DNA from: Papilionanthe hookeriana x Papilionanthe teres
Taxonomy: Eukaryota; Streptophyta; Magnoliopsida; Asparagales; Orchidaceae
Length of the DNA stretch: 64,000 bases
NCBI GenBank assembly: GCA_022702705.1
Contig: CM040423.1
Span: 126,842,295-126,906,294 of the forward strand
Direction of reading: 5' to 3'
Below, piece after piece: positions 24,871 to 36,450 of the stretch (position 1 is its first letter; each line of letters starts with the position of its first letter). A program made the translations under genes and the position numbers. A model generated the notes under the pieces. That model saw nothing but the letters and a program-made list of their open reading frames with translations, had not been told where the DNA came from and made no database searches.

Positions 24871-26629
24871 AAAATATGGTATTTTTCTATTTATTTAATT
24901 ATCAGAACTTCAAAAATTCATATCTTTGTGTACAAAATCATAAAAATACCCTCTTGCTCTGTGAACATAGGAGAATAATGTGGAAAAGAAATCAAGTCAT
25001 TTCATCAAGTATTTTATTTTTAATGGTTTATTTACTCTCTGTAGTATTTAAATTCTCCATTTGCATAGACACATCACCATGACATGAGACTATAGGGCTT
25101 TTGAAGCCTCTGATCTAGGGAACATTCCCTGAATTTTCCAAGGTCAGAGGCCATCCCTATGAGAAGTTATTGATTTTCCAATTGCATGTTACTGTTTTGA
25201 GTATTTTAATTTCAATAATTAGTATGTTGTGAAATAAATTCTAGAAAAATTTGGTGATGTTTCTTATGACCAGAGGAACCTAGGAAAAATAGGTTTTGAG
25301 TTAATTCACATGGAATAACCCTAATTGGCCTAAACACCCAAAATTGAATTTTAATTAATTAGGGTTAATTACACATCAAATTAACTTGAAAACAATTCTC
25401 CACTGATCTTTAGGATCAGGGGAACATTACATAGAAATTTGAAATCAATTGGAAATGTTTAACCCCACTAAATGGATTAATTAACTCACATAACCAAAAT
25501 TAAATTTTAAAAATTCATAACTCACAAAATACTTTTCAAAAATTCACAAAACTAGTTTTGGGGCTTCTATGATATTAGGGGAACTTAGGAAAATTAAAAT
25601 TGTAATTTTCTAAAAAAGTTTATTTTTATCATTATTTTAATATTTTTAATAATTAAAAAATAATAAAATTCATAAAAATATTAAAAATCACCAAAATGTC
25701 ACATTTTGAATACTAATCACCTAGGAACAAACCAAATATTTTTCCTAAGTCTCTAGGGTAAGATATTGAATTTTAAGGGCTTAAAACAATTTTTGAATTA
25801 AAAAAATGATTTTCTTTAACATTTCCACTAAAATAATTCTAGAAAATCAAAGAAAAATCAAAAAAATATAAAATTTGGTTCTTTGGTTTCCTTGAGGTCC
25901 GAGAGATTTTTGAAAAATATAAAATCCATTTTACAATTTTTATTTCTTTTTTAAATTAATTAATAATCCAAAACTCAAAATAATTATAATAAATAAAATA
26001 TAAATAAAAAATTCACCAAAATTGGTCCAAGTGGTCCTCTAGTCATTAGGAACATCCCATAATTTTCTTAAGGACAAAAACATTTCCTTGGTCATGTTAT
26101 TGAATTTTCCGTAAAAACCCCTATTTTCCATTAGAAATAATTACATAAATAAGTTAAATACAGAAAATCATATTTTTTCCTCTAATGTCTTAATTGACAT
26201 ATGAGTGAGGTTAAATAAAAATTTCAAGTTCATTTGAGCTTAGTTTAGTGAGTTATAAAATTATTAAACTTGAAGGGTAAAAGGGTAATTAAAAAATTTC
26301 AACCCTTAATTAAAATTTTAGAATTAATCAAAAAAGGGGAGGGTAAAATATTTCATCCTAAACTGATTTTGGATGATTGAAATTTAAATAATTGAAGGGT
26401 AGAAACCTACTAATCATTTCAAGAATAACTAAAATAAACTTTAATTAATTAATTAATTAAAAACTTGGAAGAGTAATGGAAATTTGAATTATTAAAAATA
26501 GGGATATTATTAAGAAGACATTTATTCTTTAATTTAAAAATCCCTAAATTAATCACTGCAATAATATTTAATTCCCAATTTAATTGTTAACCCAATTTAA
26601 AATTTAAAGTGCTAAAAGACTTAACTATT

Positions 26630-26895
26630 AAATTAAATTAAATTAAACTAAATTAAATCAAAATTTAAATTAAATTAACACTTTAACAATTAAATTAAAT
26701 CATATCTAAAACATTAGATTAAAAAAAATTAAACTAAATTAAATTAAATTGAAATTAAATTAAATTAAATTAAATTAAAATTTAAAATTAAATTAATTAA
26801 AAAAAAATTAAATCAAATTAAATTAAATTAAATTAAAAAAATTTAAATTAAATTAAATCAAATTAAATTAAATTAAATTAAAATTAAATTGAATT
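26630..26895. repeat. AATTA pentamer tract, 5' LTR of B
   Basis: Irregular AATTAAATTAAATTA repeats, the plus-strand version of the tract in LTR A and the same as 61135-61390. Confidence 0.85.
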
Positions 26896-27495
26896 AAAAT
26901 CATTTAACAACAAACCTAAATGAAATCATTAAGAATTAACTCTAAAATAATTTGAACACTATTTCAAACATAAACCTTTTTTTATAATTAAGTCAAAATT
27001 AAAATTAAATCATTAAGTTTAAATCATTAAAATACTTAATAAGTTGATTTGCCCTTTTAAAGCTCTTATTATTATAACTCTTAAATGAAGTATCAAGTGA
27101 AGTGTTACTTCACTTATATGATATTCAAATTTCCTAGTTCACTGAGCAGGGGAACAAAACTTAAACCCCCGGATGATTAATTCACCTGTGCAACTAAATT
27201 TACTTGGACTCAAAACAATCCCAGAAATATTAAAAAGATGTTTAGGACTCGCCCTAAGCACTTCCTCAATATGACGGGATGTTTTAGAAGAACAATTGAA
27301 TCTAGTTGTTCTTTGATGAAGAAAATCATCCTTAAACCAAACCAAGAACCTAGACGTCATAGAAGATGACTAGCAATAGGATTAGGAATTTGGTAGACAA
27401 CCAAAACCCTTCCCTTAGCTTTACCTAGGTATCTGTTGAAATATTTAAATGCCTTAACATGTGTTTTAAGTGCAGCTTGGGATGACGGGAAGACC

Positions 27496-27507
27496 CTCCA
27501 GGTACGC
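27496..27507 (+). promoter_or_regulatory. Candidate splice donor in U5, site 1
   Basis: CTCCAG|GTACGC with the exon edge at 27501. The same site is kept in the 3' LTR (GTACGC, near 61988) and in LTR A (GTAATC). A donor motif alone is weak evidence. Its conservation and the acceptor at 52057 make it worth noting. Confidence 0.3.
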
Positions 27508-28673
27508 TTTTATTTTATTGCAATTTACTTTGTTGCAACTTACATTCATGCATTGTACTTTACTTTTTCTTGCATGATAAATAAAACTGTTGCATGAAAA
27601 CCAAACCCTTTAGGATAGTCCCTAAACTGAAACCAAAACTAAATTAAAAGTCATTGCAAGATAAAATTCACCACCACAACATCCCAAAATATAAAAGCAA
27701 CTCAAAATTTAATCACAAACAGAACAACAAAACTACAATTATAACTAAATAAAATGTCTCGTTGAATGATTGGAAATACCTCGGATGATGTAACCCACGT
27801 GTTGCTAATGGGATTTCCCACGGTCTAAATGAAAGTGTGGAACTCATTCAGTTGAGTTTAGCAAAATCATCTGGACTAAGTGAATTCAATGAAAATAACG
27901 GTGCCGGGATGATGGAACCATGGGATCTTAATCGGTTCTGTTTAATCAACTTTAAGATTTGTTTTAATTAAAATATTAAAAACACTTGGATTTTAAGAAT
28001 TTCTCTAAACCAAAACACTTCTCTCATCTCCTGATTTATGACTTCCAAAACTAAACCTCTGTAACAACAAGAAGCTCGGAGCATGGTGGGCAGCTCGGCC
28101 ATCATCATCAGCAAAACTCAGATCTACTCCAGCTAAACCTTTCTTAGAATTAAATAACCAAGCCATAGGACTTCGAGGTAGTTCGCCTCGTGCAACATAA
28201 ATCCTCAACCTTTTTGTTAGGCACTTGATAATCATTTTATGCAAATTAAGTCCTAACCGGTCATAGGATTCCGAGGTAGTTATTTGGTACGACATAAACC
28301 CTCACATCTTCGAGGCTATTTGTGTGATTATATCATACAAATATAAGTCTTAATTAATTAAAATTAGCAGGATTGAAACATTAAATAAATTCCCAAATCT
28401 AAGCCAAATAATAGGATAGTTTGGGAAGTTGCCAAGATTCTTCTTGGATCCTCAGCTTCTCCTACTTCTCTTCCTTTGGACTCTTAAAATAAATTGTTCT
28501 AAATTTGATCCATTCCCTATTGAAATTTCCAAAACTCAAATCCTTTGAAAACCTTAAACTTTGAAATTCTTGAGCGCAAAACCATTGATCATTATCGAGA
28601 GTTTTCTTAAATGATTCTCGTCATTTAAGATGTAATTAACTATAGGGGCTTGCCCTTATAGGGAACTTTAAGA

Positions 28674-28686
28674 ACCCAGGTAATAT
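28674..28686 (+). promoter_or_regulatory. Candidate splice donor in U5, site 2
   Basis: ACCCAG|GTAATAT with the exon edge at 28679, conserved in LTR A and in the 3' LTR (near 63167). It is about 380 bp before the PBS. Confidence 0.35.
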
Positions 28687-29063
28687 AAACCCTATTTAAT
28701 TTCTTTATATTAAACAGGGGAACTTGTCGGCTTATAAAATTGGTTCGCAGACCAAACGGATGTCACAAATCTTCTAGTTTATTTAACCGAGCCCCATCAT
28801 CAAGCAGTGTGTCTATTCTCCGGGATAGATATACAGTTTGTGGTGCGGTGCTATTTTATATAAACTATTCGGGGTGTAAGATCAGTTTGATTTCATATCT
28901 TAAAATTTTTAAACTTAAAATTACTTTTAAAATCAAATGCTACTTTCTAAATTATATATATATATTTAAATCAAATTTAAAATCTAAAATTCGCCGACAA
29001 TTTCTATTAGGCGACCCCTTTTTCTAAAGTACAACACAAACCTAAAAATATGCCGACAACTTT

Positions 29064-29081
29064 TGGCGACTCCGCTGGGGA
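29064..29081 (+). other. Primer-binding site, element B
   Basis: TGGCGACTCCGCTGGGGA, five bases after the LTR end, for minus-strand DNA priming. Identical to that of element A. Confidence 0.9.
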
Positions 29082-29599
29082 CTAGTTCCTCTCTCCATTT
29101 TGATTAGATGGTTTTGCTTTCATAAATTGGTGGTGAGTCCATATCCCTAATGGACCAAAACTACCATTCTTCCGTTGGAATACCCCGTTCATTTCTGTCT
29201 TGAACGAGTATAGCCAACTCCTCTTGGATTTAGGAGACACTGTTTAGACACCATTAAACAGAGAGGTTCCGAGATCCTTTTACCTCTTTTCTGAGGTGGG
29301 GTGGACCCCCAATAGGTGTTAGTTTAGGAGCGGTCCTTCGAGTCGAGAAGTCTTGCATAAGACTTTCTCTTCCTTTCTAATTCTGAATCGAATCCTTTAC
29401 CTTTTCTATACCTTTAAACAATCCATTCCTAATAAACAAATCCTCTAATAAACAACTCTTTTGATGAATATATCCTTTTAAAATCGCAAATACACTAAGA
29501 TAAATGAAAATGTGTTCGGACTCTTTCATTTATGCCCTAAACTTTGTGACAAAAGGAAGCATAATTTAGAACCAATACTCGGAATCTGCCCTGCAGAAA
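29082..29599 (+). other. Leader of element B
   Basis: A non-coding leader conserved with element A. It contains TGGACCCCCAATAGGTGT at 29302-29319, the exact reverse complement of the 18 bases at 56392-56409 just before the 3' LTR. It ends CCCTGCAGAAAATG, so an acceptor-like CAG lies four bases before the ORF1 ATG at 29600. Confidence 0.8.
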
Positions 29600-30846
29600 A
29601 TGACTGCCCCAAAGCTAATCTTCTCCTTCACCAATGGAATGGACTTCGCCGTTTACAAGGATGAACTGCCCGACAATGGGATCATCCGTTTCGGACAAGG
29701 ATTTGGCAACACAGTTGTCAAGTTCGCTGACGTCACTCTCTTTACACTAATGGACAAAGTGTCAGAAACTGAAGAGCCCGTGATTGAGTTCAACTCGAAG
29801 TCGGTCGAAGAATTCCCTCCCACGCAAAGGATTCCAGTGAGAGGAGTACTACTGTTCGTAGAAGGACTGTTGTCTCTACCCCCACTGGTCTAGTCATCTC
29901 TGCACCTACCCTGATTTCTGCCAAACTGAAGGAGAAGGAAATCTAAGTTTATGATCAGCCTGTCTCCGTGGAGGGTACAGATCTCGCTACAATACCAACT
30001 GTTTTTGAGATTGGGTCCAGTTCAAGAATTGCACCCCTAACTCGGACTCAAAGGAGAAATAGAAGCAGAAAGATCACCAAGAAAGCCAGAGCTGCTGAAG
30101 TTGCTTTTCTAGAAGAAATTCCTAAGGAAAGAGAAGAACTGCCTGAGTATATACCTCTGTTGGAAGGGAGCAGGTTTCACCTCCTCTCTGCCGCATCAGA
30201 TGAAGAGATGTTCGTAGGATCGCCACTGCATTACCCCAACCTAAATACTACAGTGACTGTAAAAGGAAAAGGGATAAGACTATGCCATTGGCTCTGCTGC
30301 AAGCTGTTATAGAAAGATTGGCAAAGAAAGAAACATGTCCTGTATCAGAAATCTTAAGAAGGATAAGACGGGTGCCAGCTAAATCCCGCCTCGGATCACG
30401 AATAGAACCTGTTGCTACCACAGAGAAACCAAAGAAGAAGATAAAAGCAAGTCCACCCGTTGTTGTATCGGGTCTACAGATTAGGGAGGATACTACCTTC
30501 CAGCATATAGCTGACAGACCATCCGGTCCTAGGCTTCCTGCTGCAAGAAGGATGGTATGACGACCTACTACTGGAGAGTTAAGACCAAAACCATGCCCTG
30601 AGAAGAAAATTCTTGTCAGGAGACTCGAATCAGAAGAAAGTGCTACTGCAATAAAGGGGACTCCCGGAAATGAAGTTCAACAACCGTCATGAGACAACTG
30701 CGAGACCGTGCAAAAAGGGCCACTGGAGGATGCCATGGATAAGTTAAGGACCGACATCCGATGGTTAGTAAAAGAAAGAGAAGAAGAACTAGGAGATGAA
30801 GTTGACTCATCAGAGTTCATGGATGAGGAGTATGCTGAGATCAACA
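29600..30846 (+). pseudogene. ORF1 / gag N-terminal region, element B
   Basis: It begins MTAPKLIFSFTNGMDFAVYK at 29600. The first frame runs to 29893. The second (29968-30312) holds IAPLTRTQRRNRSRKITKK followed by an acidic Pro/Glu region, and the third (30282-30560) holds VIERLAKKETCPVSEILRR. Continuing reading reaches the acidic EEYAEINMV block at about 30845. At least three frameshifts separate these, while the same blocks occur in the same order in element A. The function is unknown. The two conserved blocks also appear in the third ORF at 52061-52440, so this module exists twice in the element. Confidence 0.75.
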
Positions 30847-32705
30847 TGGTTAAGTTTGTTAGGGATCGCCTTTGACTGGTACGCAGAATTGTCGAACGGC
30901 TCAGTGAAGACTTTTTCAAAACTGGAGAATCTCTTCGTTAAACGATTTGTCGGGGCTCAGCACCACATCACTATCGGTGATCTAGTGGTGGAGCAACAAA
31001 AGCCGAATGAGACTTTAGTGGATTACATACTTTGATGGAGAAACTTAAGCATGAAGTGTGAACCACAACTTCAAGAACAACATGCAGTCGGCATCCTACT
31101 TAAAAGTATCCATGGCCCGATAGCACTTCTCCTTAAAGGATTTACAATCAAGACTTTCGAGAAGTTTCTTGGCAAGGCCGGGAGCTTGTAAGAAGAGGCA
31201 AAGCAGTTAAGTTTCATGGACAAGAACGATAAGCAGAAACCCGTGAAAACATTTGAAAAGAAATCTGGAATCGTCGCGGTAGTAGACAAGGGCAAGCAGC
31301 CAGTTCAGATACAGTCAGAACGGCCACAGCCTAGTTATCAACCACCACAACGGACTTATCAGCAACCTCAGCAGGGCTATCAACAACCTCAGCAAGGCTA
31401 TCAGCAACCTCGTCCGAGCTACCAGTTGCCTCAGCATTATGAACAACCGCCTCGTTCATCGCGTACCTTAAGAGAAATCCTAAATAAAGAATATACATTC
31501 AAAACTGAAGCAGTAGCGAAGATGTTCCGTAGCTTAATGAAGACACCAGATTTTCAGCTGCTAGAGCCCAAGAAGTCGGAAGAAGTCAATAAGAATGATC
31601 ATTCAAACTATTGCCCTTACCACCAGATTCTTGGACACAAGATAAAGGATTGCATCACTTTCAAGGGTTGGCTTAATGACAATCTCCGAAAAGGGAACAT
31701 AATGATCCCAAAGGAATACATGATGGAATTCCAGAAGGGAGGTTCCATCAATGTTATTTCAACGGATCCCATTGTTCCAATAAACCCGCACACAATCGAT
31801 GATGGATGGAGTACCGTCTGGAAAAAGTCATCAAAGAAAATTTTGGATCACATCCAAACCGCTTCGGTACATGCTTCAACTCAAAGTTTGAAACCTGTTG
31901 AGCCGGCACTATCACTTGCGATTGAAGAACCGCCCCAGAAGGAGGAGAAGATCGTGGAAGAAAAGAAGACCGAGACTACGAAGGGTAGACTAGGGGCTGC
32001 TTATCCTAGGATGGTTATTTCCGATTCGGGGAAGAAATTCCTCGAACTCCTGACTCTGTATGATTATTTGCTCGCCCCGGCGGGATCTTATAATGATAAG
32101 GGTTATGGCATTGGCTACGTTTTGACTGTTTCTAACGATTACGTAACTAGCGACAACCGGCTTAATCCGGATCTCGATTCCAATACAAATAACGATTCTC
32201 AAATCATACACAACCTCGATGACCACGACGAGGAAGATGTTCACAAAGGAGGCTACCAATGCTTAACAAGCAACGAGTCCATTTGTGAATTTAGAGGGGC
32301 TCCGATCACGATAGAATTAGAACCATCAGACACCGAAGCAACTTAAGAAGAGCCAGTTGTTCTGATTCAAGAGGAGATACCGGTAAATTTAGAAGAGATA
32401 GCAGAGGTCAATCTAAGAAGCGAAAATGTTCTACCCCCGAGAATGGGTCCAAAGGATAAAGGAAAGTAGGTGGTTGCTCAGGAAGAGCCAACCCCGGCAG
32501 AGGAATTTCCCATTCGGGAAGAAACTGAGGAACATGGTAATAAAGTGGACTATAATGTGCTAGCCCATCTTAGGAAGCTACCAGGCAAACTAAGCATATA
32601 CGACGCTCTGATCCTATCAAAGGAGATGAGGGAGGCTCTGATCAAGGCTTTACTTGATCCAGAGATTTTTTAGCTCAAATGGTCGGTAATTCCTTTGACG
32701 AGGTT
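30847..32705 (+). pseudogene. Gag, element B (internal deletion)
   Basis: The remaining retrotransposon-gag domain starts at about 30866 (FDWYAELSNGSVKTF). Stops lie at 31033-31035 and 31189-31191, and an uninterrupted stretch runs 31216-32346. This includes a Gln/Pro/Tyr-rich repeat region (31330-31450, repeated YQQPQQG) and the zinc knuckle YCPYHQILGHKIKDC (about 31610), a CX2HX4HX4C variant. A Glu-rich tail leads towards the protease, with stops at about 32344 and 32467. Relative to element A about 530 bp are missing at 30847, removing the coiled coil and the N-terminal half of the gag domain. Confidence 0.8.
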
Positions 32706-33839
32706 TGCTCTTTAAAATAACAGTGAGGTGTTACCTTCACGGACAATGATATGTTACTGGGAACAACATATCACAACCGACCGTTATACATTTCAGTCAC
32801 TATTGGAAGGTTTGTGCTCTCCAGAGTGTTGGTTGATCCGGGAGCATCAATTAACATAATGAATCTTCAGACGCTAGCATATTTGGAAATTGATGCTCGC
32901 GAGCTTGAAGCAGACAAGATGCTATTAAGAGGCTTCAATCAAAAAGGAGAAAGAGCTCTTGGATCGATAACGCTACTAATGAAGACCAATGATTTAGCAA
33001 AGACAACCGCAAAATTCCACATAATTGATTCTAAGACATCGTTCAACGCTCTACTGGGTCGGCCATGGATCCATGAAAGCTGGATGGTACCGTCGTCTCT
33101 GTACCAGTGCATAAAGTATTACGAAGGAGGGGAACAGTGTATCAAAGGTGACTTGCAACCATTCTCCGTACACGAGATTGGAATTTATGTAGATGCGGCC
33201 TACTACGCGCCCCTGAAGAAAACAATCTTTTCTAGAAATACCATACCAAATGAAGCAAATGAAATCCGAGACGATGAAGAACCTGAAGTTCTAGTTCAAC
33301 AGTTACTCACCACTCCCTTACGGCGAGATGGTGAAAATTTCTCCAGAACTCGCACCCGAGGTCGAGGCCGGGGACGAGGACGTGGAAGAAACGTTGGAAC
33401 AGTTGGACAGAAGAAACCGGTCATCGATGTTGATTGGGAGAACACTTCCGAAGAAGGAGAAGAAATCAAGAAAGAAGCAGCGATAATAAGTCAAAAGAAA
33501 CCCCAGTTCAAGATCTCTCTCGAAGATGAAAAGAATGAAGAATACAAATCAATGTACGAGAAGATTAACCATCATGTACATACTATGACCCTGATCCCGA
33601 TCCATTCTAATAAGATCGAGGGTATGGTGGTCAAGGAAGTGCATGGTTGTGGTACTAAGACAATTAAGTTTTACCGTGGTGCTTCTTCTTGCAATAATGA
33701 AAAAGATGTACAATTTGAAGATGTTACTTCTTCCGAATTAATGGAATTACCTTTTGAGTGGTTCTCTCCCTGTGTTCAAAATTTAATTCAACGTGGTGTC
33801 TCACCGACAATGGACAAAAGGCCGATCACAACACTTTGA
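32706..33839 (+). pseudogene. Aspartic protease and charged extension, element B
   Basis: The open frame runs 32751-33839 (362 codons). The protease fold region is VLVDPGASINIMNLQTLAYL, with the active-site motif at 32835-32846. The expected D-S/T-G is D-P-G, while element A has DSG at the same place, so one T-to-C change removed the catalytic Ser and this protease should be inactive. After the fold comes an RG-rich box RGRGRGRGRGR (about 33360-33392), a typical RNA-binding composition, then an acidic and Lys-rich stretch. The frame ends at 33839 and coding resumes in another frame, which may be a simple frameshift. Ogre elements are known to have an intron near this place, but I see no clear donor/acceptor pair. 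Confidence 0.8.
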
Positions 33840-35007
33840 AAAATTATGGAATAATGCCGGTCGGCCTCCCAATTCAAAACATGGTCTCGTATTCGGCACA
33901 GTAGGATCAGTTGACGATACGGGATTTTTCTTGGTTATCACTTGTGAACCTAATAAAGACTGCTTGGATGCTTCAGAAGATCTCGAAGATGTACCAATCG
34001 GAGATGCTCCACCAGAATTCGAGGAAGAAATCAAATCTACAATAGACTAGTTAACGGAAGTTAACTTAGGTACTAGCGAAGAGCCCAGGCCTACCTTTGT
34101 TAGCTCCTTACTCAATAAAGAAGATTCCGAGGAAATAATCAAGCTACTAATGGAATTCAAGGATTGTTTTGCTTAGAGTTACGACGAAATGCCAGGATTA
34201 ACTCCAGAAGTCGCAGTTCACAAGTTAGGAGTAGATCCTACTTCTGTTCCAGTCATACAAGCTCCCAGAAGAATGCGTCTAGAAATTGAGCAACAAGTAA
34301 TAGCCGAAGTTAAGAAGCTAATAGACGCTAACTTTGTCCGTGAAGAACAATACCCTACTTGGTTAGCCAATGTGGTACCAGTCAGAAAGAAGAATGATCA
34401 GATCAGAATCTGCGTAGACTTCAAAGATTTAAATAAAGCATGTCCAAAAAACAAATTTCCACTGCCAATCCCAGAACTAATAATCGACATTGCTTCAACA
34501 CATGAAATATTTTTATTCATGGATGGATCATCAGGATACAACCAGATAAAGATGGCACCAGAAGACAAAATGCTCACGGCATTCAGAACGCTGATCGGAG
34601 TGTATTGCTACACAGTAATGTCATTCGGACTAAAGAACGCAGGAGCAACATACCAAAGAGCGATGACGAAGATTTTTGATGATCTCATTCACAACCAAGT
34701 CGAGTGCTACGTGGATGATGTGGTCATCAAAAGCAAACTGAAGGAAGATCACTTGTATGATTTGAGAATTGTTTTCGAATGACTAAGACAATACAACCTT
34801 AAGATGAATCCCTTAAAATGCGCCTTTAGCGTCACCACCGGGAAATTCTTAGGATTCGTTGTCCGACATCACGTGATTGAGATTGATCCGGAAAAGATTA
34901 AAGCTATTTTAGAAATACCTCCTCCCAAAACTTTGAAACAACTACGATCCTTTCAAGGGAAGTTGGCATATCTTCGACGCTTTATCTCAAACTTGTCAGG
35001 TAGGTGA
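33793..35007 (+). pseudogene. Reverse transcriptase, element B
   Basis: Ty3-type RT, which copies the RNA to DNA. A linker (33793-34180) with stops at 34048 and 34174 leads to YDEMPGLTPEVAVHKL. RT motifs follow in order: VRKKNDQIRICVDFKDLNKA (about 34381), FMDGSSGYNQIKMAPEDK (about 34516), SFGLKNAGATYQRAM (about 34622), and the catalytic YVDD at 34708-34719. The thumb and connection region (34804-35007, FLGFVVRHHVIEIDPEKI) lies after a stop at 34780-34782. All is in one frame. The active-site Asp pair is intact and the stops are the only visible defect. Confidence 0.88.
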
Positions 35008-35574
35008 CAGTACATCTCGGCATTAGTTAAAAAGGACGCCAAATTCGTTTGGGATGAGAAATGACAGCGGGCTTTCCAGGACGTTAAGTGATATTTAATG
35101 ACACCTCCTGTCTTAGCAGCCCCAGTCTCAGGTAGACTATTGATACTTTATACCAAGGCTTTAGATGACTCCCTTGGAGCCCTGCTAGCCCAGGTCAATG
35201 ATGAGGGAAAAGAAAATGCTCTCTACTACTTAAGCCGTCATCTAATCCCGACGGAAGTAAAGTATCCTCCTATTGAGAAGCATTGTTTAGCCCTGATCTT
35301 CGCCGCTCAAAAGCTCAGACATTACATGCTTTCTCATAAGGTCAACCTTATTTCAAGAGTTAATCCATTGCAATACTTGATGACCCGACCGGCGCTCTCT
35401 GGCAGACTTGCCAGGTGGTCGATGATACTATTACAATTTGACATAACTTTCGTTCCTCTTCATGCCGTAAAGGAACAAGTTCTAGCTGACTTCCTTGCAG
35501 CACACCCTTTACCATTAGATTCGCCTCTCGACGACGATTTGCCTGACGAGCAGATAATGAGCCTAGAAGACACT
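35008..35574 (+). pseudogene. RNase H domain 1, element B
   Basis: The usual Ty3/gypsy RNase H that follows RT and degrades RNA in the hybrid. Visible landmarks are LYTKALDDSLGALLAQ (about 35149, where the family has T-D-A-S; here T-K-A-L), ALYYLSRHL, and KHCLALIFAAQKLRHYM. Stops fall at 35005, 35062 and 35089 in front of it. The loss of the first catalytic Asp suggests that it is inactive. In the Tat lineage this domain is thought to be degenerate because a second RNase H is present. Confidence 0.8.
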
Positions 35575-36144
35575 GATGATCGACGTTGGGAACTATACTT
35601 TAACGGTGCGTCCTCAGCATAGAAGAACAAAGAAGTGCAAACGATAGTGCCTGTGAAGCGTGGAATCAGACTAATCTTTATAACACCGGAGCGGGGGATG
35701 TTAAGATACTCCTACCACTTAACAGAACCATGCACAAACAACGAGGCAGAATACGAAGTCCTCATAATAGGACTAGAACTAACCATTCAAATGGGAATAA
35801 CAGACATCAACATCCACGGAGATTCTCAGTTGATCATTCAACAGGTCGCCAGACAATATAGAATTTTAAAGCCAAGACTCGAGCAGTACTTTCAGTACGC
35901 CATGAAATTGTTGGAACAAATTCCAAATATAACAATTTACAAGATTCCCAGAAAAGAAAATGCTCTTGCAGATGCGTTAGCTCGCCTTGCAAAAGAATTT
36001 TCCTGCTTACAAGATGAGTCTGTTGAAGTGTTAGTTCAAGGACGACAGGTCCTATCACAGCTCGACATAGATATGATACAGAAATCAGAAAAAGCAGAGG
36101 AATCAATTGCAGCAGTGACAGAAAATACAGAAGATTGGCGGTAG
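35575..36144 (+). pseudogene. Second (archaeal-type) RNase H, element B
   Basis: A second RNase H between the first one and integrase, the recognised signature of the Tat lineage (the aRNH domain). The start WELYFNGASSA lies at 35587-35619, and the motifs NNEAEYEVLIIGLE (about 35740), INIHGDSQLIIQQ (about 35808) and ENALADALARLAKE (about 35956) follow. The first acidic residue expected in YFDGAS is Asn here (AAC at 35602), while the Glu and the two later Asp residues are present. A stop splits the domain at 35620. In-frame with RT. Confidence 0.82.
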
Positions 36145-36450
36145 CCACTAATAGATTACCTGCGAACAGGAAGCCTGCCCGACGATAAGTCGATAGCCCA
36201 TCAAATCAAGAAAAGAACTCTGCCTTTTGCATTAATAAACAATACATTATACAGAAGGTCTTTTGATCAGATGTGGCTAAGATGCCTGAGCAGGTCTGAG
36301 GCTCATGAAATCGTTAAAGAAGTACATTCAGGACTTTGTGGCGCTCATCAGTCAGGTCCGAAAATGAAAATGAAGATTAAAAGACTAGGGTACTACTGGC
36401 CCTCAATGATGACCGACTATATGAAAGTTGCCAAAAGTTACCACCAGTGC
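36145..36450 (+). pseudogene. Integrase N-terminal zinc domain, element B (split)
   Basis: The HHCC zinc-binding domain that precedes the integrase core. The two His are visible in VHSGLCGAHQ. The Cys pair region reads KSYHQC at the insertion point, where the usual first Cys is Tyr. Element C entered directly after the Cys codon at 36448-36450. The frame continues at 50770 after the duplicated AGTGC. Confidence 0.85.
36446..36450. repeat. Target-site duplication of element C, left
   Basis: AGTGC, repeated at 50765-50769. Confidence 0.88.

Larger units (their letters stand above)
21632..29058 (+). mobile_element. 5' LTR of element B
   Basis: A 7427-bp LTR ending TGCCGACA and followed after five bases by the PBS. 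Its first base is A where the 3' LTR has the canonical T (AGTTGACC against TGTTGACC). It differs from the 3' LTR by scattered substitutions, a 17-bp repeat expanded to five copies, and a 240-bp segment (23845-24084) that the 3' LTR has lost. Numerous short ORFs lie inside, but they are not preserved in the other LTRs and I treat them as chance. Confidence 0.92.

Noticed and set aside
32751..34188. Intron between protease and RT, as described for Ogre elements
   Set aside because: The frame change at 33839 could be such an intron, but I found no convincing donor/acceptor pair, so I left it as a frameshift.
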